DNA of 19,740 bases, taken from contig DBTL01000076.1 of assembly GCA_002307035.1 (NCBI GenBank), positions 1 to 19,740 on the forward strand, in the 5' to 3' direction. The notes under the pieces are model-generated. The model ran no database searches and was not told the origin of the DNA. It worked only from the letters and a program-made list of their open reading frames with translations. The DNA is from Bacteroides sp. UBA1317 (GTDB taxonomy: Bacteria > Bacteroidota > Bacteroidia > Bacteroidales > Bacteroidaceae). Shown piece by piece: positions 7,815 through 15,871 of this stretch (position 1 is its first letter; every line of letters begins with the position of its first letter). The translations under genes and the position numbers were made by a program.

Positions 7815-8825
7815 ATGATTAGAGAAGTAAAATTTGAAAGTCAAGACCGTCGTATCAAAGGTATCATGGATATTTTGAACGCTAACGGCATCAAAGACAT
7901 AGAAGAAGCTAACGCAATATGCGAAGCTAATGGACTTGACCCTTATAAAACGTGTGAAGAAACTCAGCCTATCTGCTTTGAAAATGCCAAATGGGCATAT
8001 GTAGTAGGTGCTGCCATCGCTGTGAAAAAAGGTTGTAAAGTAGCTGCTGATGCTGCTGAAGCTATCGGACTTGGTCTTCAGGCATTTTGTATTCCCGGTT
8101 CTGTAGCCGCTGACCGTAAGGTAGGCATTGGCCATGGTAACCTTGCCGCCCGTCTACTTCGTGAAGAAACTAAATGTTTCGCTTTCCTTGCAGGACACGA
8201 ATCATTTGCTGCTGCTGAAGGAGCAATCAAGATTGCTGCAAAGGCAGACAAAGTTCGTAAAGAACCACTTCGTTGCATCTTGAACGGACTTGGAAAAGAC
8301 GCTGCACAGATCATTTCTCGTATCAATGGCTTTACTTATGTACAGACTCAATTCGACTATTATACGTCAGAACTGAAAGTTGTTCGCGAGATAGCATATT
8401 CTGACGGAAACCGTGCAAAAGTAAAATGTTACGGTGCCGACGATGTTCGTGAAGGTGTAGCCATCATGCACAAAGAAGGTGTAGACGTATCTATTACAGG
8501 TAACTCTACCAACCCAACACGTTTCCAACACCCGGTTGCTGGTACATACAAAAAAGAATGTATCGAGATGGGTAAGAAATATTTCTCAGTTGCTTCAGGT
8601 GGCGGTACAGGTCGTACGCTTCACCCAGACAACATGGCTGCCGGCCCTGCTTCTTATGGTATGACAGACACAATGGGACGTATGCATTCAGACGCACAGT
8701 TCGCCGGCTCTTCATCAGTTCCTGCTCACGTAGAAATGATGGGATTCCTAGGTATTGGTAACAACCCAATGGTAGGTGTTACTGTTGCTGTAGCCGTAGA
8801 CGTAGCTCAAGCTTTAGGCAAGTAA
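7815..8825 (+). CDS. GGGtGRT family protein
   Basis: This 336-residue soluble protein carries the signature that names its family: SGGGTGRTLHPDNMAAGP at 261-278. Nine cysteines (36, 47, 54, 74, 92, 121, 144, 195, 239) are spread through the N-terminal three quarters, several in helices that look packed (for example GLQAFCIPGSVAADRKVGIG from 86). The segment SITGNSTNPTRFQHPVAGTY precedes the motif. As far as I know the biochemical role is not established. The glycine-rich motif could bind a nucleotide or other phosphate ligand, but no Walker or Rossmann pattern is evident. The gene is co-transcribed with a NifU/IscU-like partner, so a joint role in Fe-S or redox chemistry is plausible but unproven. 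The start is fixed by a strong Shine-Dalgarno. Confidence 0.9.
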   Translation: MIREVKFESQDRRIKGIMDILNANGIKDIEEANAICEANGLDPYKTCEETQPICFENAKWAYVVGAAIAVKKGCKVAADAAEAIGLGLQAFCIPGSVAADRKVGIGHGNLAARLLREETKCFAFLAGHESFAAAEGAIKIAAKADKVRKEPLRCILNGLGKDAAQIISRINGFTYVQTQFDYYTSELKVVREIAYSDGNRAKVKCYGADDVREGVAIMHKEGVDVSITGNSTNPTRFQHPVAGTYKKECIEMGKKYFSVASGGGTGRTLHPDNMAAGPASYGMTDTMGRMHSDAQFAGSSSVPAHVEMMGFLGIGNNPMVGVTVAVAVDVAQALGK

Positions 8826-8845
8826 TTTAAGTAATTACTACATAT

Positions 8846-8884
8846 AAAAAACTCCTGCGGTCTTTATGGTTGTAGGAGTTTTTT
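8846..8884. terminator. Bidirectional terminator between convergent genes
   Basis: The stem AAAAAACTCCT/AGGAGTTTTTT (8846-8856 with 8874-8884), extended inward by mixed G-C and G-U pairs, has a T-run on either strand. It sits between the GGGtGRT gene and the oppositely oriented peptidase gene, and can serve both. Confidence 0.88.
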
Positions 8885-8989
8885 CATATATATTTACCCA
8901 TTAGTAAACAGTAATGAAATAATTTATATGAAAAAAATTTCGTAAGCAAACAGCTACAAGGATTTTCTATCTCAATCAATAATTATTCA

Positions 8990-11032
8990 TTACCAAATCT
9001 TCACAATCAAGCTATCCGGACGCCACATCTTATCGCCCTGCTTCACTCCAAAAGTCTCATAAAACTCAGGCATATTGGAAAGAGGACCAAGAACTCTCCA
9101 TTTTGCCGGAGCATGTTCATTGCTTTTTATCTGATTTGCCATGGCTTCAGGACGCATATTGAGCATCCATGTTAGTGCGTAACCAAGGAAGAAACGTTGG
9201 CTGGGATTCAATCCGGCAATCAGTTCCTTCTTTTTGTATTGCTCCGTCTTTTTGAATGCTTCGAATCCCATGATTACCCCACCTAAATCGGCAATATTCT
9301 CTCCCTGAGTCAGTTCGCCATTAATGTGCAGACTATCAACAGCTACATAATCATTAAACTGCTTTACGATCATCTTCGTTTTTTTCTCAAATTTCGCTTT
9401 GTCCTCGCTTGTCCACCAGTCACTCAAGTTACCAAATTCATTGTATTTACAACCTTGATCATCGAAGCCATGAGTGATTTCATGCCCGAAGGTTGCCCCA
9501 ATAATGGCATATAAGATAGCATCATCGGCCATTTTTCTTTCGTATCCGGGAACAATGATATTACAACCCGGAATGACGATCTCGTTGTTAGACGGATTGT
9601 AATAAGCGTTGTAAGTCTGGGGTTGCATATCCCATTCTGTGCGATCCACCGACTTACCATATTTATTTATCATGTAGCTGAATGCCCATTTATTGGCACT
9701 CATCACATTTTTCACATAAGACGTACGATCAATCTGCATACTACTGAGATCTTTCCATTTATCGGGATAACCCACTTTCATAATCACCGCCTCGAGTTTT
9801 TTCAAAGCTTTCTCTTTGGTTGGCGCACTCATCCAATCGAGTGCTTTAATGCGTTGAGCAAAAACAGATTTGATCGCATTGCCTATTTCTTCTAATTTTT
9901 CTTTGGTACCTTTAGGTAAGTATTCGTTTACATAGACCTGTCCTATAAGCTCTCCAAGATATCCGTCAGTATTCTCCACCACACGTTTCCATCGGGGTTT
10001 CGGTTCTTTTATTCCGCGTAGAGTAGAAGAATAAAAATTGAAATCCTCCAAATAGGTTTTATCGTCCAGATAGGAAGATAATCCATTCAATAGATGAAAT
10101 TTAAGATAATTCTTCCATTCCTCTACTGTATATTTCTTCAGATAACCGTTCAGTGCAACAAGAAATTCCGGTTGACCAACCACTACGCTATCCACCTTAG
10201 CCAGGCCTACTCCATTCATAAAAGACTTCCAATCAAGGTTTGATGTTAGTGTCTCTAGTTTACTGAACGCCATTTTATGATAGTTAGTCAATGGATCCCG
10301 AGTATCTTCGCGCTTACGCGATGTTTTAGCCAGAGCTGTTTCCATTTCCATCAATTTGAGGGCTGCTTGTTTAGCTTTGTTTTTTTCGTATCCCATGATG
10401 CCGAACATATTGCCCGCATAAGCAACAAATTTTTCACGAATAGACTTAGCACTCCCGTCAACATCAAAATAGTAGTTACGGTCTGGCATGCTCAATCCGC
10501 CCTGTGTAATATACACCTGATATTTGCTACTGTTCTTATCATCCTGAGTAACATACATATTAAACAGTGGAGCCGACGAAACGGTGTGAATATAAGATGC
10601 TTCTGTGATGATGCCATTGAGGTCTTTGATTTTATCTATTTTATCCAAATCATTTTTCAGATCACTAATTCCTTTTTTATTCAGCGAAATACTATCCATC
10701 CCCGAATAAAAGAAGTCACCTATTTTCTGTTTGTTGCTTCCCTTTGGCTCATTTTTAATCGCTACAGATGATTCGCATATCTTACGAACCTGAGCATTAA
10801 TCGTATCCTGAACCAATTGAAAAATGCCATTACTCTGTTCGCTGGCGGGGATTGGATTCTCTTTAAACCATTTGCCATTAGCAAATTGAAAGAAGTCGTC
10901 TCCAGCCTTTGTTGTAGAGTCAATGTGTGAAGCAAGAGCATCGCCTTTTTCTATTGAAGACTTGCCCTGCTTGCAAGATGTTGTTGTGGTCGCCACCAAA
11001 ATGAGACCACAGAGAAGTGGATTGAATTTCAT
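8990..11032 (-). CDS. M13 family (neprilysin/PepO-like) zinc metallopeptidase, lipoprotein
   Basis: This 680-residue protein begins with a lipoprotein signal peptide ending TTTTSC, with C20 as the lipidated residue. The zinc site is HEITH (H517, E518, H521), followed by GENIADLGG, where E578 is the third zinc ligand and D582 supports it. NAYYNPSNNEIVIPG upstream is the substrate-binding stretch typical of M13 peptidases. The C-terminal tail ends in tryptophan (IVKIW), close to the usual CxVW-type end. The length matches the family (about 650-750). It should cut short peptides at the N-side of hydrophobic residues in the periplasm or at the cell surface. The residues after C20 (KQGKSS) are not acidic, so a Bacteroidetes surface-export signal is not evident. 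It is a single gene with its own promoter. Confidence 0.95.
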   Translation of the reverse strand: MKFNPLLCGLILVATTTTSCKQGKSSIEKGDALASHIDSTTKAGDDFFQFANGKWFKENPIPASEQSNGIFQLVQDTINAQVRKICESSVAIKNEPKGSNKQKIGDFFYSGMDSISLNKKGISDLKNDLDKIDKIKDLNGIITEASYIHTVSSAPLFNMYVTQDDKNSSKYQVYITQGGLSMPDRNYYFDVDGSAKSIREKFVAYAGNMFGIMGYEKNKAKQAALKLMEMETALAKTSRKREDTRDPLTNYHKMAFSKLETLTSNLDWKSFMNGVGLAKVDSVVVGQPEFLVALNGYLKKYTVEEWKNYLKFHLLNGLSSYLDDKTYLEDFNFYSSTLRGIKEPKPRWKRVVENTDGYLGELIGQVYVNEYLPKGTKEKLEEIGNAIKSVFAQRIKALDWMSAPTKEKALKKLEAVIMKVGYPDKWKDLSSMQIDRTSYVKNVMSANKWAFSYMINKYGKSVDRTEWDMQPQTYNAYYNPSNNEIVIPGCNIIVPGYERKMADDAILYAIIGATFGHEITHGFDDQGCKYNEFGNLSDWWTSEDKAKFEKKTKMIVKQFNDYVAVDSLHINGELTQGENIADLGGVIMGFEAFKKTEQYKKKELIAGLNPSQRFFLGYALTWMLNMRPEAMANQIKSNEHAPAKWRVLGPLSNMPEFYETFGVKQGDKMWRPDSLIVKIW

Positions 11033-11057
11033 TTTTCCCTAATTATTTGATTATATT

Positions 11058-11087
11058 CAAAAGTACAATAATATTTCACTGCAACAA
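11058..11087 (-). promoter_or_regulatory. Promoter of the M13 peptidase gene
   Basis: On the minus strand, TTG (11087-11085), a 19-base spacer and TACTTTTG (11065-11058) fit the Bacteroidetes consensus. The start codon is 26 bases after the -7 element. Confidence 0.75.
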
Positions 11088-11255
11088 TCGTATGTACTAA
11101 AAAAAGTATATACATTATCCATAATATTTCATCTGCGATGAAATTCAAATTAAATTTCCTTCTTGCCTATCTCCATATTCAAGATTTTATTTATATATTG
11201 CCACTACATTTCCATTGAATAAAATTCAAATAAACTTTTAAAACAATAGTATAAT

Positions 11256-12119
11256 ATGAAACACACTTTTTTATTGCTTGCAATTCTTTTTATCCCAAGT
11301 CTATACACAAAATTACATGCCCAAAAGGAGAAATGTAACCTTGAAGTAACCTACATAGCCAATGAAGGCTATTTGCTAAAAACGGATCATCATAAAGTGC
11401 TTATTGATGCACTCTTTACAGAAAGTTACGGCATCTTTGATGTACCCGGAAAAGATACGTTGAATGCCATAATGGAGGGAACTACTCCATTCGATCATAT
11501 AGAAATGTATTTGCTGACGCATTATCATAAAGATCATTGTAGCCCGGAACTGATGGTGAAATACCTAAATAAATTCCCCAATATTAAGTTGGTTACCAAC
11601 AGACCGGCATTAGTTTTTATTGATGGAGATCAGTTTGGGTTTGTAAGCTATAAAAATCAGTTCGTTGAACTTACCCCCGAACAAAACAGAAATGAATCAA
11701 AAAATGTCAATGACGTATATATCACAGCTCATGCGATGAAGCATCTATCTTTTTTTCGTAAGGATATTGATATAGAGCAATATATGTACAACGTAGCCTA
11801 TACAATAGAGATGGACGGGGTGCGTATTTTCCATTCAGGCGATACCGGTATTGAAAACATGAAGACATATATAGAGCAAAATAAAGAATGGAAACCGAAT
11901 GTAGATATTGCCTTTGTATATTATGGCATGCTGGATACTGTGGACGATTTGCAATATATTGTTTCAACACTACATCCCAAGAAGATCATAGTTATGCATG
12001 TACCTCTTTATCTGACAAAAGAATGGAAGAGTAAAACAGAAGAACTGAAAAAGAGTTTCCCTGAATTATACCTGTTAAGCAAATCGGCTAGTTTCAAAAA
12101 GTTTCTATTAGATCATTGA
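11256..12119 (+). CDS. Exported metallo-beta-lactamase-fold hydrolase
   Basis: This 287-residue protein has a Sec signal peptide (about 1-22, ending LHAQ), so it acts in the periplasm. The metal-binding motif HYHKDH supplies H89, H91, D93 and H94. The likely later ligands are H163 (or H159), D196 in HSGDTG, and H248 in VMHVP. This set fits the broad MBL superfamily, closer to the UlaG/lactonase-like branch than to true class B beta-lactamases. The substrate cannot be deduced. The gene starts 223 bases from the divergent peptidase gene; no exact TAnnTTTG promoter was seen in front of it. It ends 164 bases before msrAB, with no terminator between, so read-through is possible. Confidence 0.88.
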   Translation: MKHTFLLLAILFIPSLYTKLHAQKEKCNLEVTYIANEGYLLKTDHHKVLIDALFTESYGIFDVPGKDTLNAIMEGTTPFDHIEMYLLTHYHKDHCSPELMVKYLNKFPNIKLVTNRPALVFIDGDQFGFVSYKNQFVELTPEQNRNESKNVNDVYITAHAMKHLSFFRKDIDIEQYMYNVAYTIEMDGVRIFHSGDTGIENMKTYIEQNKEWKPNVDIAFVYYGMLDTVDDLQYIVSTLHPKKIIVMHVPLYLTKEWKSKTEELKKSFPELYLLSKSASFKKFLLDH

Positions 12120-12283
12120 TATCCGCCACTATCTTAAACCTTTTCTCATACTTGATTTATTGGTTTTTATTTAAGTATCCTAGAGTATTATGTCAGGATC
12201 GAAATAAACGTCGACAATATATTACGAATTATTATGATTCCTTTTCCCTAAATTATTTGTTATATATAAAAAAACCAAGTAAG

Positions 12284-13378
12284 ATGAATAAGATTATTAA
12301 GCCTTTATTAATACTGGGTATATTATTACCTTTGTACAGTTTTGCTTCGGCGCCAAATGATTCTAATCAAAAAAAGAAAGAACAATTAAAAAACAAAACT
12401 ATGAATATAGAGAAAGATATCTATTTTGCAGGCGGCTGCTTCTGGGGAACAGAGCATTTTATAAAACTGATTCGAGGAGTGAAAGAGACGCAAGTAGGTT
12501 ATGCCAATGGAAATATTAAGAATCCTACTTATGAGCAAGTGTGTACAGGGAATACTAACTTTGCCGAAACGGTCAAAGTGAAGTATGATTCACAGGAAGT
12601 GAAGCTAAAACAATTGATCGATCTTTATTTTCAGACCATTGATCCTACTACCATTAATATGCAAGGCCACGACAGAGGCTCTCAATATCGGACAGGCATT
12701 TATTATACTGATCCGGCTGATTTACCCGTAATTCAATCAGCTGTGCAAGAATTAGGTAAAGCATACTCTAAACCTATTGTGGTGGAAATAAAGCCGATGG
12801 AAAACTTCTACGAAGCAGAAGATTACCATCAAGATTATCTGGATAAAAACCCTGGAGGCTATTGCCACATTCCATCTTCGTTGTTCGAGATAGCAAAAAA
12901 GGCCAATCCACCTGCTTTGGCAACAAAGCAAAGTTATAAAAAGCCTGATGATGCCACATTGCGTGCTAAGTTAACAGCAGAACAATATGCTGTAACACAA
13001 AAAAATGCTACTGAACCGGCTTTTAAGAATGAATATTGGAACGAGCATCGGCAGGGTATCTATGTTGATATCGTGAGCGGAGAACCGTTATTCATATCAA
13101 CCGACAAATTCGATTCCGGCTGTGGATGGCCAAGTTTCTCTAAACCGATAGACAGTAGTCTGGTCAAAGAGAAAAAAGACGTTTCTTTAGGTATGCAACG
13201 GATAGAAGTTCGTAGCAAGTCAGGTGATAGCCATCTGGGACATGTCTTTAATGACGGACCCGCAGAAAAAGGTGGATTACGCTATTGTATTAATAGTGCT
13301 TCTCTGCGCTTCATCCCAATAGAAAAGATGAAAGAGGAAGGATATGCTAATTATGTGCCTCTTTTGACGAAGAAATAA
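12284..13378 (+). CDS. msrAB: Exported bifunctional peptide methionine sulfoxide reductase MsrA/MsrB
   Basis: The 364-residue protein reduces both epimers of methionine sulfoxide. The N-terminal MsrA domain (about 44-205) has GGCFWG with catalytic C52 and a resolving-type cysteine C194 in GGYCHI. The MsrB domain (about 222-345) has GCGWPSF with C280 and catalytic C335 in RYCINSASLRF. The zinc-binding CxxC pairs of some MsrB proteins are absent. The start at 12284 gives a good signal peptide (MNKIIKPLLILGILLPLYSF, cleavage near ASA), so the enzyme should repair proteins in the cell envelope. The reading frame is open upstream to 12116, but that stretch looks non-coding. An internal ATG at 12401 could give a form without signal peptide. 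Strong terminators follow. Confidence 0.95.
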   Translation: MNKIIKPLLILGILLPLYSFASAPNDSNQKKKEQLKNKTMNIEKDIYFAGGCFWGTEHFIKLIRGVKETQVGYANGNIKNPTYEQVCTGNTNFAETVKVKYDSQEVKLKQLIDLYFQTIDPTTINMQGHDRGSQYRTGIYYTDPADLPVIQSAVQELGKAYSKPIVVEIKPMENFYEAEDYHQDYLDKNPGGYCHIPSSLFEIAKKANPPALATKQSYKKPDDATLRAKLTAEQYAVTQKNATEPAFKNEYWNEHRQGIYVDIVSGEPLFISTDKFDSGCGWPSFSKPIDSSLVKEKKDVSLGMQRIEVRSKSGDSHLGHVFNDGPAEKGGLRYCINSASLRFIPIEKMKEEGYANYVPLLTKK

Positions 13379-13400
13379 AACGCTATGAGTTCGACGTATG

Positions 13401-13463
13401 AAAGCAGTTAATTAAGTGCGTTGAAGTAGTGAATTTAATGCGCTTAATTAACTGCTTTTATTT
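13401..13463 (+). terminator. Terminator after msrAB
   Basis: A 25-bp stem with a few G-U pairs (13401-13425 with 13434-13458) has an 8-base loop, GTAGTGAA. It is followed by TATTT. It lies 22 bases past the msrAB stop. The 3' T-run is short, so an additional role in mRNA stability is possible. Confidence 0.8.
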
Positions 13464-13494
13464 ACCCTTCTCAAGAAGCCTCTGTGGTTATGGC

Positions 13495-13536
13495 AAAACA
13501 TTTGCGATGCAACAATCGCAGATGTTTTTTGTTTCT
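13495..13536 (+). terminator. Second terminator-like hairpin
   Basis: A 14-bp stem with one wobble pair (13495-13508 with 13515-13528) and loop GCAACA is followed by TTGTTTC after a run of T. It lies 36 bases after the previous hairpin and 54 bases before the next gene. It is either a back-up terminator or the end of a short transcript. Confidence 0.8.
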
Positions 13537-13589
13537 TAAAGCGGATAATTAAAAAACTTGTTTATTAACCATAACGCAAAACATCAAGA

Positions 13590-14030
13590 ATGAATTACCA
13601 AGTAAGCAGACAAACATTGATCATCACCGCGGGTATCGTATGGATCATAGCGGGAGCCAACATATTGAAGATAGGAATCACCACTTGGATGAATGATTCG
13701 TTAGACTGGCCTTGGAAAGTTGCCGGAGCTATTGCAATATTCACAATCTTCTTTTTCCTTATCTTCAAAAGGCTGTATGGCAAACATACACGCAGAATAG
13801 CTCAAAAAGATGACAGAAACCATCCGCTGGCCTTTTTTGATGCCAAAGGATGGATTATTATGGCATTTATGATGACTATGGGTATTACTATACGTACATT
13901 TCATCTGCTACCTGATTCATTTATCGCATACTTTTATACAGGACTATCGGTAGCACTAATAATGACCGGGCTTCTATTCATTAAGCATTGGTGGCAATTA
14001 TATATTTGTTCAACGAGAAACCCTTCCTGA
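13590..14030 (+). CDS. Small four-helix membrane protein of unknown function
   Basis: This 146-residue protein was not recognised. It shows four hydrophobic segments, at about 9-27, 42-59, 87-104 and 111-131. A basic and polar stretch between helices two and three (KRLYGKHTRRIAQKDDRNH) is likely cytoplasmic. No catalytic motif, metal site or signal peptide is evident. A GC-poor leader without an exact TAnnTTTG element precedes it. The last 21 bases overlap the end of the convergent sugar kinase gene. The absence of frame breaks and the normal membrane-protein composition support a real gene. Confidence 0.72.
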   Translation: MNYQVSRQTLIITAGIVWIIAGANILKIGITTWMNDSLDWPWKVAGAIAIFTIFFFLIFKRLYGKHTRRIAQKDDRNHPLAFFDAKGWIIMAFMMTMGITIRTFHLLPDSFIAYFYTGLSVALIMTGLLFIKHWWQLYICSTRNPS

Positions 14031-15047
14031 TCCATCGCCCTTCATCAGGTTTTCGACCTCTTCAACGGTTACTAAATTGAAATCTCCATAAATGGTCGTT
14101 TTCAGGCAAGAAGCAGCCAAAGCAAAGTCGAGAGCTATCTGATCATCTTGTGGATAAGCGATCAAGCCATAGATCATTCCTCCCACAAAAGCATCACCGG
14201 TACCTACCTTATCCACGACATGCGTCACGTCATAAATACGTGATTGCTTAACCGATCCATCAGAATAGAGAATCCCGCCTAACAAATCATGATTAGCATT
14301 TATTGAGTTTCTTAACTCAATAAACACTTTCCTGCATCGGGGCACCATCGCCTGAGCTTCACGTCCGACCCGCTCAAATCCCTTTATATCTATATCGTAT
14401 GAAGTATCAAACGCCTTAAATCCTACAGGATTGATTCCCAATACATTCATATATTCTCCTTCACTGCCAAAAAGCACATCACTATATTTCACCAATTCAG
14501 GCATGACCTCATTAGCCGATTTACCATATTTCCATAAGTTTCTTCGATAATTAAGATCACAAGAGATGGTCAATCCCATTTCATTGGCTACTTCAATTGC
14601 TTCCCGGCACGCATCTGCTGCACTTTGTGTCAAAGAGGCTGCTATGCCCGACCAGTGAAACCAAGAAGCATCGGCAAAAAGGCTCTTCCAATCAATCATA
14701 CCCGGACAAAGAGTAGAAAAAGAAGAATCAGCTCTATCATAAACCACACTAGAACTACGAGCCACAGCGCCATTCTCAAGAAAATAGATACCCAAACGAT
14801 TGCCTCCATACACGATACCTTCTGTAGAGAGATGATGAGAGCGAAGAGCCATGACACATGCACGAGCAATTTCATTATTCGGCAAACGAGTAACAAACTC
14901 GGTAGGAACACCATAATTAGCCAGCGACACGGCTACATTGGCTTCACTGCCCCCATAAGTAACGATAAAATCTTTTGCCTGAGAAAAACGAAGATTCTCG
15001 GGTGCAGTAAGACGCAATAAGACTTCTCCAAACGTAACTACTTTCAT
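14010..15047 (-). CDS. kdgK: 2-dehydro-3-deoxygluconokinase (PfkB/ribokinase family)
   Basis: This 345-residue cytoplasmic kinase phosphorylates KDG at C6 with ATP to give KDPG, in hexuronate (pectin, alginate, glucuronate) breakdown. The N-terminal part has the PfkB-type sugar-binding stretch YGGSEANVAVSLANYG and TRLPNNE. The C-terminal signature is DKVGTGDAFVGG with catalytic base D285. The sequence VVTFGEVLLRLTAPENLRFS at the N-terminus is typical of the KDG-kinase subgroup; other PfkB sugar kinases cannot be fully excluded. A start six bases upstream (TTG at 15053) is possible, but the ATG at 15047 is preferred. No KDPG aldolase gene (eda) or other pathway gene lies next to it in this window. 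Confidence 0.87.
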   Translation of the reverse strand: MKVVTFGEVLLRLTAPENLRFSQAKDFIVTYGGSEANVAVSLANYGVPTEFVTRLPNNEIARACVMALRSHHLSTEGIVYGGNRLGIYFLENGAVARSSSVVYDRADSSFSTLCPGMIDWKSLFADASWFHWSGIAASLTQSAADACREAIEVANEMGLTISCDLNYRRNLWKYGKSANEVMPELVKYSDVLFGSEGEYMNVLGINPVGFKAFDTSYDIDIKGFERVGREAQAMVPRCRKVFIELRNSINANHDLLGGILYSDGSVKQSRIYDVTHVVDKVGTGDAFVGGMIYGLIAYPQDDQIALDFALAASCLKTTIYGDFNLVTVEEVENLMKGDGSGRVSR

Positions 15048-15053
15048 GGTCAA

Positions 15054-15344
15054 TATTTTAATGTTCTACAAAAGCTGGGCATATCGTTGATATTCGCTAT
15101 TTAGGAAGTAAACAAACGATTAAAAGAGAAACTTTTATGTTCAATTTGAATACAATGTTCCCTAATTTTAATGATATCTGCAAGTCATTCGCCGGAAATT
15201 TACTTAAATCTTTTTAAAATCTAGCCAATCCCAAAGCTTTTCCCTAAACTTTTGCAACCGAATTCCTATTCCTTAAACATTATCGGTAAATTTATTGTTA
15301 AGTCAAATAAGAATAAAATTAGTCTTTATTAAGTGAAGACATCA
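15054..15344. other. AT-rich region between divergent genes
   Basis: This stretch of about 290 bases separates kdgK from the His/Cys-rich protein gene. No coding region was found. No exact CAAAnnTA (minus-strand TAnnTTTG) was seen for kdgK. A weak imperfect inverted repeat (AATAAGAATAAAATTAGTCTTTATT) lies at 15307-15331, before the rightward promoter. Confidence 0.6.
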
Positions 15345-15374
15345 TTGTATGAAAAAACAAATATGCTACTTTTG
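15345..15374 (+). promoter_or_regulatory. Promoter of the His/Cys-rich protein and TonB receptor genes
   Basis: TTG at 15345-15347, a 19-base spacer and TACTTTTG at 15367-15374 match the Bacteroidetes consensus well. The predicted transcript start is near 15381, about 14 bases before the GTG start codon at 15395. Confidence 0.8.
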
Positions 15375-15394
15375 GTAAACTATTCTTTAGGAAG

Positions 15395-15718
15395 GTGAAA
15401 AGAGAAAACAGGAAGAGAATTAGTATTGCATGGCTCCTAATAGTAGCATTCATGCCAATCAATGTGGTGAAGTCATTTCATCATCACAACGAGACTATTC
15501 AAACCTCATCTCAGCATCAATCTTCGAATGCAACAGGGCACGAGCATCATGATTGCCCCATTTGTGATTTCACGCTATCGCCTTTCATCCAAACAGAATC
15601 TATTCACCTAACATTCATAGCGGAACTTCTGCCTTACACAGTTCCGACCTATCAGAATAAGAGAACATTCAATCTCTCTTATTCTCATGGTTTGCGTGCT
15701 CCCCCTACCATTGCCTGA
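15395..15718 (+). CDS. Small exported His/Cys-rich protein, DUF2946-like, probably metal-related
   Basis: This 107-residue protein has a basic N-terminus and one hydrophobic segment (about 9-24), a signal peptide or anchor. The mature part is rich in histidine (HHH at 29-31, H41, H49, H51, H52). It is followed by CPIC (C54, C57) in the string HEHHDCPICDF, which looks like a metal-binding site. The C-terminus ends RAPPTIA, like the RGPP/RAPP end of DUF2946 small proteins. It starts with GTG; a TTTAGGAAG stretch lies just upstream. The TonB-dependent receptor gene follows 153 bases downstream with no terminator between, so both probably share the promoter. A role in copper or zinc handling is inferred, not shown. 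Confidence 0.75.
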   Translation: MKRENRKRISIAWLLIVAFMPINVVKSFHHHNETIQTSSQHQSSNATGHEHHDCPICDFTLSPFIQTESIHLTFIAELLPYTVPTYQNKRTFNLSYSHGLRAPPTIA

Positions 15719-15744
15719 TCCTATTTTACTTATTTTCTTATAAC

Positions 15745-15768
15745 CTTCTATTACACGTTTAATAGAAG
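15745..15768 (+). repeat. Small inverted repeat in the operon spacer
   Basis: CTTCTATT at 15745-15752 and AATAGAAG at 15761-15768 form an 8-bp stem with an 8-base loop, 27 bases after the His/Cys-rich gene. There is no T-run. Confidence 0.6.
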
Positions 15769-15821
15769 CAATTTCGTATATCCGGATTAAGAATAAAAAG
15801 ATCCATTAATCAGATAGTAGA

Positions 15822-15842
15822 CTTCAAATGATCAATTTGAAG
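15822..15842 (+). repeat. Palindrome before the TonB receptor gene
   Basis: CTTCAAAT and ATTTGAAG flank GATCA in a perfect 8-5-8 palindrome, 29 bases before the start codon. Its dyad form suits either an operator for a dimeric regulator or an mRNA hairpin. Confidence 0.6.
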
Positions 15843-15871
15843 CCTGATACTTATAACCATATAACATAACA

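Noticed and set aside
10277..10771. 164-codon plus-strand reading frame inside the M13 peptidase gene
   Set aside because: It lies wholly antisense to a well-supported gene with family motifs, and its product is not protein-like.
12116..12283. N-terminal extension of MsrAB by 56 residues
   Set aside because: The stretch is AT-rich and overlaps the preceding gene's end. The ATG at 12284 directly starts a clear signal peptide.
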